Below are positions 10,814 through 21,110 of a stretch of 64,000 nt of DNA, one piece after another (position 1 is the stretch's first letter; each line of letters starts with the position of its first letter). The notes under the pieces are model-generated. The model ran no database searches. It saw nothing but the letters and a program-made list of their open reading frames with translations, and was not told the DNA's origin. The stretch comes from Turbatrix aceti (taxonomy: Eukaryota > Nematoda > Chromadorea > Rhabditida > Panagrolaimidae). The position numbers and the translations under genes were made by a program. The DNA lies in contig OZ017767.1 of assembly GCA_963969345.1 (NCBI GenBank), forward strand, positions 7,964,739 to 8,028,738, in the 5' to 3' direction.

Positions 10814-12205
10814 CTAGAATGCAGTTTTGATAACGGTAGTGCGAGAAATTTTGTACTCGAATCGAAGTCGCATCTGCATCTGCTCGTTGCCGTACCTTTC
10901 GATGAAATTGTTGACCATGACGCCTTCATTATCCAAAAGCTCGCCGTTCCAATGTTCGGCTTCGTCGACGAGATCGTCAAACATCTCCTTTGCATCCATC
11001 CATTTCTGTCGATTTGCACGTAACCCTCCTCGAAAATCCGAAAGATCTCTCGAGTACAACTCATACCAGCTTATATGAGCCTGGGTATTGACAAAAGTCA
11101 CCAACTGTAGCAAGAACTTGCTACAGGCCTGAACTTTGGAGGGCGTTGGTTGGACGTTCATGCCAGTCAAAAAGCTCTGGGCAAGTTCGTCTGCCGTCAG
11201 GGAAACATCTTCCCCCGTATGGGGCCATATAAAGTTTTTGAGAAGCGATTGAGCGCGATAGAGATTGCAAAACAGATTCGTAGACACGGGATGGACATTA
11301 CCGATGCCGATGAGCAGTTTGAAAATTTCCCGTTTATTCTTGATCCAACGTTTGCCATACGACGGGTTGTGTTTGATTTTGGGATTTACGTTGCACACGA
11401 CAATGTACTGGAAAATCTCGTTGCTGATTGCGAAGACACGATTCATCCTATCTTTTGGGAACTGTAGATCGCTTGTGAAGTCGTGGATAAAGAATTTTGC
11501 ATCAACAGCTGGGCGTTCTTCGGTTTCGTGAGAGATAATGAAAAACACGTTTTTCAACGCGACTTCTGGGATGATAGATAGGTATCGACTGAGCATGTAT
11601 CGGCCTTTATCGGGGTCCTCAACGATGTTTGCTGGCACGAAGAGGCAGATGGCGTTGACGGTATTGTAATTCGTGGTAAGGATAGAGATGAAATGGTTGA
11701 AAGAAGTCATTCTACCGGGATCAACATCGCATCCGGGAATGTCGACGACTGTTAAGAGACGATCCGTGCCCCAGGGATTGAAATCATAGACCCTGGGCTG
11801 ACGGGTCGAAGGCACAGAATCTGGATCCTCGTTTCCGATAACGCCAAACTGGACGACCCGATTATTGAACAAGAATCGGGTGCGTATCGGGCATTTTGGC
11901 TTGGATATTGCGTCTTCCAGTTTTTCGTAATCCAGGACGTTGTTCAAATGGTTGACAAATGCGGATTTTCCGGATTTACTGGCGCCGAGCAGAAAGACAA
12001 CGGTGCGATCTTTGTGGACTGTTTGGGCGACATGCCTTGTTCCGGGGAAGGGTTTTGGCTTTTTCGGTGACCTGCTGCGCATTCTCGTTGGCGGCGGCGT
12101 TACTGGTTGTGGCTCAGGCTGTGGATCTTGCTCTGGCTGCTTTGAGGTGTCGACAGCAGCGACAGGAGGCGATGGAGGCGGTGTAGAACTTGGCCACTGA
12201 CCCAT
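10814..12205 (-). CDS. Single-exon P-loop GTPase-like protein
   Basis: An uninterrupted 463-codon frame, unusual here because nearly all neighbours have introns. Residues 1-60 are Pro/Ser/Gln-rich with a basic RSRSPKKPKPFPG stretch. A P-loop GASKSGKSA follows VVFLL near residue 75, and a G3-like DIPGCD occurs near residue 155, giving a G-domain layout like AIG1/septin-type GTPases. The expected NKxD (G4) motif after the next beta-strand (VFFIISHETEERP) is absent, so base specificity or activity is doubtful. The C-terminal half is rich in aromatic and charged residues with no domain I recognise. I assign it only as a P-loop NTPase of unknown partner. Lack of introns could mean retroposition or recent transfer; nothing else supports either. 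Confidence 0.75.
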   Translation of the reverse strand: MGQWPSSTPPPSPPVAAVDTSKQPEQDPQPEPQPVTPPPTRMRSRSPKKPKPFPGTRHVAQTVHKDRTVVFLLGASKSGKSAFVNHLNNVLDYEKLEDAISKPKCPIRTRFLFNNRVVQFGVIGNEDPDSVPSTRQPRVYDFNPWGTDRLLTVVDIPGCDVDPGRMTSFNHFISILTTNYNTVNAICLFVPANIVEDPDKGRYMLSRYLSIIPEVALKNVFFIISHETEERPAVDAKFFIHDFTSDLQFPKDRMNRVFAISNEIFQYIVVCNVNPKIKHNPSYGKRWIKNKREIFKLLIGIGNVHPVSTNLFCNLYRAQSLLKNFIWPHTGEDVSLTADELAQSFLTGMNVQPTPSKVQACSKFLLQLVTFVNTQAHISWYELYSRDLSDFRGGLRANRQKWMDAKEMFDDLVDEAEHWNGELLDNEGVMVNNFIERYGNEQMQMRLRFEYKISRTTVIKTAF

Positions 12206-13630
12206 AATATGAAATACTCAATATAGAATGTATAATAATTGAATAATTATTATTTACAAACACGAGTAGAAGTTGTGAAATACTGACTGATTTGTGGAAG
12301 GTGAAACAACACGACAACCGTAAAAAGAAGGAAGAACTGACAAGAATCACGGGACTATCTATGTATTTAACTTAAAAAAAAACGCGACAACGTTATCTTC
12401 GAAGAAATAAGCATATACCACGGAGCGATAAAAAAACACGCACTGCAGCATCAGCGATAATAGCTATAAATCGACAATGGTAAAGCACTGGCCGACAAGG
12501 TGTGTCCGGCGCCTTAGAGAAAAAAAATCATGTCGACAGTGCAGTCGATAGAAAGGAGCTGCGGACACTTTTTTTTTCAAAAAACATTGCCCATAAGCAC
12601 GGAAAGAAACTACTTCCGACGGGCGAAGGCGAAGAAATAAAATTGGTTATATATGTCAATCAGGTGATGTCAATCAGGGTTAAAAAAAATACCTGAATTC
12701 CGGCCCGGGCCAAAGACCTTTAATGAAAACGAGTAAATCGATCTGACCCGATTTATTAGTTGTATTTCAATATTTTACCGCAAATGGACAGCAAAGCAGC
12801 TAACAGCAAGTATTTACATTAGCATATGCCTGTATGTCAAACTTGGCTTGTGCGTTTTCAATCTGTAGTATGTAGGGAAGTGTCGTATTTTTTGAGAATG
12901 CCAGCGATTCACCGTGCCCCCCCCCCGGGCGGCATTCACACTTATTGCTGAGAATCTGTCTCTCCAGCGTCCGCGCGGAGATAAAGACTGGGACATTTGA
13001 ATATTTATGATTCTGATCCCATTGTTGTATTGTCCCCTCCCATTTTGTGTTCAATATAAGGACGGCAAGCATGCCATCCGTGGCTTAGTTGGAACTTGTT
13101 GGGAATGTATATTGGTGCAACGTGCGAGTGGTCAAGGCGAGGTAAACTACATACATCCATCAACTTTGTCCCCTGCGTGGAATACGGCGGTTGTACCCCG
13201 GGTAATTCCACAGAGGGCACAAAAGTGTGATGTACGCGGAAAACGATGGTTGTTTATATTTAGGTTTTCCATAACCTTTGTCGGTCGTGTCAAACGAGGT
13301 CAAATCGGACCAAATCGGTAAAATAAATAAATAAAAGAAAATGAAAAGTGCAATTTTTATCAGATCTACTACGCAGAAAAGAAATGAAAAAAAATATCTG
13401 ATTTGACGACTGACATCACTGGCTTACGTTTATGAACGTCCAAGCTCTCTCATTATTTTTTGTTTTGAGACATTCCGTCCTAGAGATGTCTCAGATCAGC
13501 GCTCCGCGAAACATTTTTTTGCCACTTAATGCAAAAAAAAAACAACGACATGAAAACGCACTTTTTTGTCTTTACTATCTATTTTTTTCTGCCATTGAAC
13601 GAACACTCGATCATTTTTTTTGTTGATAAA
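12206..13630. other. Intergenic region with repeat debris
   Basis: Separates the divergent GTPase-like and dynein light chain genes, so both promoters are probably here. Around 13065-13350 is a GC-richer block containing TGGCTTAGTTGG (like a pol III A box) and ending in an AAATAAATAAATAAAA tail, which looks like a SINE or LINE 3' remnant but cannot be assigned. A run of nine C lies near 12917. No supported coding exon. Confidence 0.35.
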
Positions 13631-14439
13631 ATGCCCGTCCAACTCATACCGCAACCCAAATGGGGAGTAACCTTCGAGCGATGTACCCTCGATCTCGACG
13701 CGAAAGACCACATCGAGAAAGCTGTTTTATCGGCTTGCGAAAAGGTAGGCAATGAACTCGGGGCATGGATGGGCGATCGGCTGTTTTTTTTTGTTCTCGA
13801 ACAAACACGAACAATTTTATCAGCGTTTCCGAACGAACACGAACAAACAACGAACAGATTTTTAGCATATTTTATACTAAATTTTGTTCAAACGGGCGTA
13901 AAAACGTAAACTTCGGTACTATGCGTTTTCACGTTTTTGGTGACAGTTTTCTTACACTTTTTATTGCCGAAGGCAATCGACACTATTTGCCTTTTTTGGA
14001 AAAATAACATCAATTTTGTCAGCATTAAACTGATTTTACCAAAATTTTTGTTCGTTTTATCTGTTCGCAAAATTTATCTTTGTTCGCGAACGAACTCGAA
14101 CAAAGCAAATATGTTTTCAAACAAACACGAACGCAAAAATTAGAATTTGTTCGCGAACGAACTCGAACGAACACAAACGTTCGGGTACAAAAATTTAAAA
14201 AAAAAATTTAAAAAAAGTTGCAGTTAACACCGACCCAACCCCAGTGGCGGGTAATTTTCTGCAGACGAATCAAAGAGGCCATGGACACGTACTGCACCTC
14301 TGACACCGATGATTACACCTGGCACGCTGCGATCGGCACTCGTTACGCTCTGAATACGACCAGCGATGACGCGTCTCTCTGTCACCTGAAGATTGGCAGG
14401 TATTTTCACGTCACTATCTGGCGGACCAAAAAATTGTGA
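13631..14439 (+). CDS. Divergent dynein light chain (DYNLL/LC8-like)
   Basis: Two exons, 13631-13744 and 14245-14439, join in phase 0 (donor GTAGGC, acceptor CCCCAG) to a 102-residue protein; LC8 is normally 89. The family layout is visible: a helical KDHIEKAVLSACEK near the start, RRIKEAMDTY, then the hallmark TWHAAIG matching the LC8 TWHCIVG strand, and a final beta strand GRYFHVTIWRTKK in place of the usual FYLGQVAILLFKSG. LC8 proteins are dimeric hubs that bind short linear motifs in dynein intermediate chain and other partners. The partner-binding strand residues are mostly changed, so this may be a specialised paralogue. The second acceptor is the least certain point: GCAG 31 bases downstream would break the frame. 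The intron contains GAACGAACACGAAC-type repeats. It converges on the transporter gene. Confidence 0.7.
13785..14190. repeat. Degenerate GAACGAACAC/GTTCGCGAAC repeats in the dynein light chain intron
   Basis: Many scattered short units of CGAACGAACACGAACAA and TTCGCGAACGAACTCGAA occur through the intron, some forming GTTCGCGAAC palindromes. Similar units reappear near 34024-34050 and in the last intron of the peptide gene at about 41220-41340. They look like a dispersed simple-repeat family; no coding capacity. Confidence 0.6.
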
Positions 14440-14609
14440 ATGCTTTGTTTTTTTGTTTTTTTCTATTTAAAAAATTTCGAACAAGCATACTGTATTATTT
14501 CAAAAAAAAATAATGCGGACAGACAGAACTTGACAATAACGACCCGTGGAGTGAGCAAGACCTGTGCAGGGGAGATGAGGGGGTCTCCTAGGATGGTGGG
14601 TGGGATCGG

Positions 14610-17453
14610 TCAGCAGACGCCGCCCTTGGCCACCTTGACATTGGCTCCCTTGGCGTTGAACGCGTTGGGGAGAGGCAGGGGTTGCTTGGTCGGAATTGGG
14701 TTGCCGAGAGGACAGACAATATCCGGACGTTCGCTGTACGGCACAATCCGCTTGTAAAAAATGAGGTAGACACCCAGAGCGACTGCGCACGTCGTCAATT
14801 CCACGATCCAGAGACAGGTAGGGCCGAATTTGGTGTAAAGGTGTCTGAAAAAAAATTATATTTACAAATGTGATATATGCTAATTTTTTTTGGACGATGA
14901 CACTTACGAAAAAGTAAGGGGACCAATAATGTTGAGAATCTGCGCTGCAGCAACAAAAACGCCCTGCAGGGTGCCCTGTTTGATTGGACCGAGAACCTTT
15001 GAATAGAGGACGTCGAGATTGATTTGGATAATTGGGAGCCCGATGCCGAGGGCGATGATGAGGGAGACGATAAAGACTGCCACGCTCACTTTTGGAGTCG
15101 TTTCACACCACGCAAAATCTGTGTTGCAACCGACAATGACGAGAGTCGAGTTTGGCAGTTTCGAGTCAGCGATGAGCTGTTGGTGCTCTGGGAGGAGTGC
15201 CATTGCTGGAAAATTAAAATTTTAGATTGAAAAATTGCAAAATTGAAAAAAATGTTTCTAAAATAAAAATTTTTACATGAAATATTTTTCAAAATAAAAT
15301 ATTTTAAATAAAAAACGTTTTTTTAAATTAAAATTTTAATTTTCCGTGTCTGAAATTTTTTTTAATATTTTTAGTTAAAAAAAGCAAAAATTTAAAAAAT
15401 TGGAATTAAAAAAATTTAAAATTTGGAAAAAAAATTTACTTTAAAATAAAAACGTGAACATTAAAAAAAATTTTTAAATCGAATTTGAAAACAGAAATTT
15501 TTTTAATTTAAAAAAATATTATTTTTTATTATTTTTTTAAAATTTATTAAAAAAATTATCAATTTTTTAAATGAATTTTAAAAAAAATATTAAAAATAAC
15601 TTATTTTTTTTAATTTTTTTTTATTCTAAGGTTAAAATGAAAAAATATCCAACACAAAAAATTTAAAAAAAAATTTAAATTTCGGCTAATTTTTTGTAAT
15701 TTTGTTTCACGTTCAAAAATTTTCTTTCTCATTCAGAAACCAAACTTACATCGATTGAGGGGCGCTTGAGTGCCCTTGACGTGTTGGTACTCGATTGTTC
15801 CCGAAAGAAAAGGCCAGGGATACGTCACAAGGTGAAACACAAAAAACAATCCGAGCGCCACCGCGAGCGCGGGTCTTTCGTTGAAACGAGATCCGAGCTT
15901 GAAAAACACATATCCCAGAGCAAAAACAATGGACAGAACTCCGATAGCGCCCATGATAGCGCTCTGGATGAGAACTGTGTCTTCGCTTGACCACTGAAAA
16001 GCCGTCATCGCGTAGGGAGGACAGATGGTGATGAGATTGAGGACGACGATTTCGCTCGCAACTTTTACAATGATAAGAACGACGACCGCGAGCACGTCAT
16101 ACTTTGGCTTGTTTGCGTGGTTCGTCGTCGTAGTATTGCTTTCAGAGTCGGAAGAAGAATTTTGAAGGTGCAAATCTTCGAGGAAAACATCGTCAACGGT
16201 GCCCAGAGCAATATCCTCCGTGTAGACGGGAACCGCGACGTCATCTCTGATCCGCATTTTTCCATCAAAACACGAAATGAGAAGCATTATTCCGACAAAG
16301 GAAGTCAGGGCTGTCAGGATGACCGGAGCGGTGTAAAGGTTAAAATGCATGCCAAAGCCGATCGGGATTCCCGGGTACTCGATCCGCGAGAAAACCATTT
16401 GCATGACTGAAAAAAAAAACAAACAATTTGTTGCCGTACTTTTTTAACAAATAAAAAAATTTGAAACTCACAAGGTCCAATGACGAATCCACTGGCTGTG
16501 GCGAGTTGCGTGATGCCAAAGGCGCGGGGACGATCTTTTTCGGTGCTGGCCATGGCGATATGACAACGGAAAACGCTGCACACGCCGGATGAGATGCCGA
16601 GGAAAAGTTCGAAAATGATAAAGAAAAAGACGTAGGAATTTCGGAACACTTCGACGAGGCAGTAGGAAAGGGATGAGAGGATGGCTATCGTTTTGCCGAT
16701 GATCATTGCAGGTCTGAATTGTTTTATTTAAAATGCATTTTTTTTGTAAAAACATTTTGATCGTTACAAACCGCGTTTTTGATTTATTACACCTTTTTTC
16801 CATTTTTTTATTTTTGAAAAAAATTATGCTTTTTTAAAAAAAAAATCCAGTTTTTTTAAAATTTTATTTTGATTCATTAAACTGTTTTTTTTTTTACTTT
16901 TTTTTGATCGTTAAAAAAATTTTCTGTTTAAAAAAAACCTATTTTTTAAAATTTTTTATTTTGCTTTATCAGACTGTTTTTCACTTTTTTTGATTGTTGA
17001 AAAAATTTTGGATCTTCAAAAACTTCAGTTTTTGTTAATTGGACTTTTTTTATTGCAAAACCAGAAAATGAATAATTTATTGTTTATCGGGAAACAGCCG
17101 ATGCCTGCAGGTAGATAATTGCGCAAATGTCCATGACTCACGTCAATAACGTCAAATGACTAATTTCTCATGCAAAAAATTGTTGATCCCCCAAAAAAAC
17201 CAAAAAAAAAGTTTACTCACCTGGTATCAGAGGTCTTATTGCAGAGATACCCGCTGAGCATTGAAAAAATGACATTGCCCAGAGCGTACAACCCGCGGAT
17301 AAAGCCGTAGAGATTTTCAGTCGTCGAAACGTCTACTTTTTTCATGTACGGCCAGACCGTAGGCGTAATCGAACTCATCGTAATCGAACTCAGCAGGGCA
17401 ACGATGTTGGAGATCATGATGGACCTCCAGTCCGTTCCAAATGTTTCTTTCAT
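14610..17453 (-). CDS. MFSD8/CLN7-like major facilitator transporter
   Basis: Polytopic membrane carrier of the MFSD8/CLN7 group, lysosomal in animals where studied (MFSD8 has been linked to chloride conductance). Exons 17453-17221, 16713-16472, 16406-15750, 15205-14908 and 14844-14610 join in phase to 554 residues (human MFSD8 has 518). The start region reads DWRSIMISNIVALLSS followed by VWPYMKKVD, closely paralleling the RWRS...WPYLQKID opening of MFSD8; about twelve hydrophobic segments follow, with a long acidic/Ser-rich cytosolic loop (about residues 210-250) in the middle. The frame stays open upstream of the ATG through an exon-like segment ending at a donor near 17516, so the true N-terminus may be longer by roughly 30-70 residues. 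Convergent with the dynein light chain gene, 170 bp apart. Substrate cannot be read from the sequence. Confidence 0.88.
15209..15749. other. Long AT-homopolymer intron of the transporter gene
   Basis: A 544-base intron that is almost wholly runs of A and T with short AAAATTTTT steps. No inserted element or coding remnant is recognisable. The similar intron at 16714-17220 is also homopolymer-rich with no recognisable content. Confidence 0.6.
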
Positions 17454-17710
17454 GCTTGCTGAAATTTTTTTTTGATGATAGAAGCCAACAAAAAAATCAA
17501 AAAATTTGAGGGCTTACAAGTTTCACTCGCAGAATCAGCAGGTTTCTTAGAAAAAAAGTCGAGTCCAGACCAGGCTTGGGACCACCTGGCTTTGATTTCT
17601 GAAACAAAAAAATTTATTTTCAGAAAGTCAGAAGAATTGTTTGACTCCGGGCACTGCCGAAGATGAACGTGATTTTCAACCGCAACTTTTCGGTATTTAT
17701 TGACTAACAA

Positions 17711-18660
17711 TCATCACCGCGACCACCGAACTCATCCGAACTCACATCATTACCAAAATTGTACCAAACATAGAACATATTCGATTTTTTAATGATGCAC
17801 ACTCCTCTTCACGCCCTCACTCATTCAAAAACTTGCTGTGTGCGTGGCAGAATTGTCTGTTAGTACCTGATGACGCCTGACGCATTACAGGAGCACTCAT
17901 CGTCAAAAAAAAAGGAGTTCTTCGAACGGCCTCCACGGATGCTATGCATGTGCGAAGTCGCCAGGGGGTGTTGTGTTTACTACTGTATTTACTAATTAAT
18001 TAATTTGTCAGACATACTTATGATGTAGTTTCTGATCACAAATCAGAGCTTAAAATTCCTGTTTCACTACATTAAAAACCACCTAAAAAAGAAAAAGGCT
18101 ACATCGAGTTTTTTTTTTAGAACAAATTTGTGGTTAACAAAGTTTTTTTGAACTACAAGGAAATTAACAAATTTTAATTTACGTATATAAAAAATTTTTT
18201 ATTTTTTTTATTTTCAATTTTATTTTTACGCATGATACAGGTAAAATAAATCCAGCAGAGCGCAGGTGGCCGAACATGGTCACAGGTTCTATTTATGATC
18301 AATTACATAAAAAATGGTTTTGTCGTGTTTTCGCAAAAGTTGCACACGCTGGCGCAGACAAACTTCGACGATTATAATAATTTTTGTGTCTCCAGCGAAG
18401 ACAAAACACAGATCGGTGGTTGTGGATCGTAAATCGGGAATCGGGTGACACAAAGTACAAAACAGTGTGATTTGAAATTTGCGAGGCAGAGTTGTAAACC
18501 AGGCCAAAAATGCCGAGTGAGCATAGAGATTTTATTACACTCAAAAAATTTTTGAAAAAAAATTCACGGCAACAAAAATTATTTTTTAACTCAAAACATG
18601 TTTGGAATAGAAAAATTTTTAATTAACTACAAATTTGATTTAGTATTTATAAAACTTTTT
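17711..18660. other. Intergenic, no gene recognised
   Basis: Upstream of the transporter gene. The first few hundred bases are of mixed composition and may include its promoter. Short open frames on the minus strand near 18290-18540 lack splice context and family resemblance. Confidence 0.3.
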
Positions 18661-18669
18661 TTTTTTTTT

Positions 18670-19016
18670 TTCGGATATGGCCATCATCTGCAAGGACGTC
18701 GGACTGGAAGTCAACGTCAAGAAGACGCAGTGGATGGTACAGAAATGGCGGGATCAGCGACCTATCTCCTCCGGACTTCTCCTGAAGGACATCGAGGACG
18801 ATTTCGAGCTCTCCCTCCACTTTACGCTGGGTCGATTCGCTCAACTCGGTGTTCAACAAGACGAAAACCAGACCACAGCAACGATGGGAAGAAGAAATCG
18901 CGACCAAAACGAATCGAGACATTTACACCTACGTGGACATCATTTGTGCCTCCTAACATCTGGTCTAATGATAACTAACCACTGAGTAATGGTGAAATAA
19001 ATAAATAAATAAAAAA
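18670..19016 (+). mobile_element. 5'-truncated non-LTR retrotransposon (LINE) fragment
   Basis: The frame from 18677 begins with a reverse-transcriptase-like segment (ICKDVGLEVNVKKTQWM, compare the G-x-x-V-N-x-x-K-T-x-x-M motif of LINE reverse transcriptases), becomes unrecognisable after some 30 residues and is damaged downstream. The unit ends in ATGGTGAAATAAATAAATAA, a simple-repeat 3' tail typical of target-primed LINE insertions. A T-run precedes it. Only the 3' end of the element is present, so it is dead. Confidence 0.65.
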
Positions 19017-20870
19017 ACTTTTTTTTCTTCATTTGTTGATTGTTGAAAAAAAATTGCATCAAAAAAAATATCACAGTTTGGATATAAATAAAAAAAAGAC
19101 AATTTTTACCATTTTTGAGATATAAATTTAAAAAAGACAATTTTTGCTCATTTTTTAGGTTCGGCTCGGATTTTTTAATCGAGCAGGCGGCTTTGCTCGT
19201 TCGCTCGGGCTCAAATGACAACTCTTTGCAGGGGACCTTTTTTGTGCCGCAACTGTGACTCAGATCAGCGCTGAATCGGCTTATGCGGGACACCCGCAAA
19301 AAAAATCGTGAACAATAATTATTGGTATTTAGTAAATATTTTGGAACGGATTATGCCCCATAATTGATCACTGCTACAGTTTAGTTTAATCCAAGATCCA
19401 AAGATTAATGAGGCCAGTATTTTTGCCACTTTTAAAAAAAGTCCGATGAATACATTGCATCCCAAAAACCTGTCGTTCTGCTTGCTAATAATTTGTACGG
19501 ATTTGTATTCATTTGATGAGATTTTATCTAATAGTATGTTTGTATGTACGTCAGCACCTGCATGATGGACTTTGTAACAATCGGAAAGTACGATCGTCCG
19601 GATAATCTTCCGTTGATGGCACTTTGACGAAAAAGATGGTGCTTGACTGATTTGCAAGATTTACTACTGTAATTGAAGGATAGGATCAAAAAACCCTCAA
19701 AAAACACACGATTCTTTGTTGGGTGCGCTGAAGAAACGCAAAGAATCATGATCGCCAGGAATCGTCACGTATGTATATTTACGTAGTGCCCCAATCTTTT
19801 TCGCTCCGTCAACCATGAGAAAATCACGCTTCCTATGAGTACATTTTGTGTTTTCAATGATTTTTTGTACGTAAGTGCTTAGGCACTCGAGACCCATCCA
19901 AAGACACTTACTTTCAACTTTTTGTCTCATGGCTGTGACTGGAATCGGTAGAAGTCGGTAGGCAGTTCTGAAAACAGGCATGAAAACATTGATGGTCAAC
20001 GGTCGCCGTCGAAATAAAAAAATAGTAAATGCGTGAACGCGACGCGGAAGAATCAAAATAATCGAAGGGGGAGAAAAATTGAAAATTTGAGGGTAGCGGA
20101 CTTTTAGGGAACGAATGAACGAACGAACGAACGGTCGGTCAAATAACTGAACCAAAGACGAGGAAGGAAAATCCCCATCAAAAAATGAGGCTAAGCAGGA
20201 TGGGAAAGACGATTGCTTTCTGGTTTTGCTAAAAATCCTCGAAGCCTGAATAATTTTTGAGAGAAAACAGGAAAAATTAAACATTCCGTGAAAACAATCG
20301 GCTTTTGTGTAATACTTCCTAAAAGATCAGTGCACATTTTTTCATGTTTGTAAACCGCTACGATCTGTTCAAAAGTATCGTTAGACCCCAGATGCACTAA
20401 TATTTATAATATTTGTGCGATCGCGATCGACCCAAATAGTCGTACTTTGTGTTGTTGCGTGTTTGCAACGAAAGCACAGATTGCACAAATTAATTGACCG
20501 TAAAAAATTATGATCGTTGACTTGTTCCCTGATTTTTTTTTGCAAAACAGAACACAAAAATGTTGTTAATGTAGTGGAAGTCATTCGGGATTAAAAATTG
20601 GGTGTGGTACTAATTTATGGATCTTGAAACTCTCGAAACGAAAATCTTAAAATTTTTGTCGAAGCATTTTTTTTTGTCCAAGCAATCTTCAAAAAATGGA
20701 CGTTCTGAATAATTATTTTAATAATTAAAATTAATTACGATTACAAATTGAAAAAAAAAATTGTGATAAATATTATCTGATATGTATGTATAAAAAAAGA
20801 TAAACATCCAACAAAAAGAAACAAACAAGAAAAGAACGACTGAACAATGCTCGTTCCCTGCAAAAGAAGG
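19017..20870. other. Intergenic, no gene recognised
   Basis: Mixed AT-rich DNA. A 195-codon open frame on the minus strand (19697-20284) spans a more balanced stretch but resembles no family and has low-complexity composition; I do not call it a gene. A GAACGAACGAACGAAC run lies near 20115. Confidence 0.3.
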
Positions 20871-21110
20871 CAGTTTTTTTCCAACGTGTCTTCACCCAAC
20901 TCGAGGAGTCTCATAACCGCACAGGCGACATGATCATCTGTGATGCGATCAGACACGCATGCGCTCGGCCCCGCGGTCACCACGCTAGGCGCTGTCGGGG
21001 TGGTAATTGATGGCACCGCCTTCAGAAGACGTCGTCACGTGTTGCGGGTTCTGTTACAACGACCCGGACGTGTGTAGCCTTCGTCGGGAGAACTTACTAT
21101 AGGTGAAGTG
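20871..21110. other. GC-rich island, possible orphan exon or promoter
   Basis: A sharply GC-richer 240-bp island in AT-rich surroundings. On the minus strand it encodes about 50 residues (with ITDDHVACAVMRLLELGED) that look more protein-like than background but match nothing I know and have no clear partner exons. Could equally be a decayed element. Confidence 0.2.

Noticed and set aside
13065..13350. SINE-like block with an A-box-like TGGCTTAGTTGG
   Set aside because: No acceptable B box and no second copy in the window; only a weak remnant call is possible.
18289..18544. Overlapping minus-strand open frames of about 70-80 codons
   Set aside because: Two different frames are equally open and neither has splice signals or resemblance; background.
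19697..20284. 195-codon minus-strand open frame
   Set aside because: No family resemblance, a Phe/Ser-rich N-terminal half typical of random AT-rich frames, no splice partners or promoter context.
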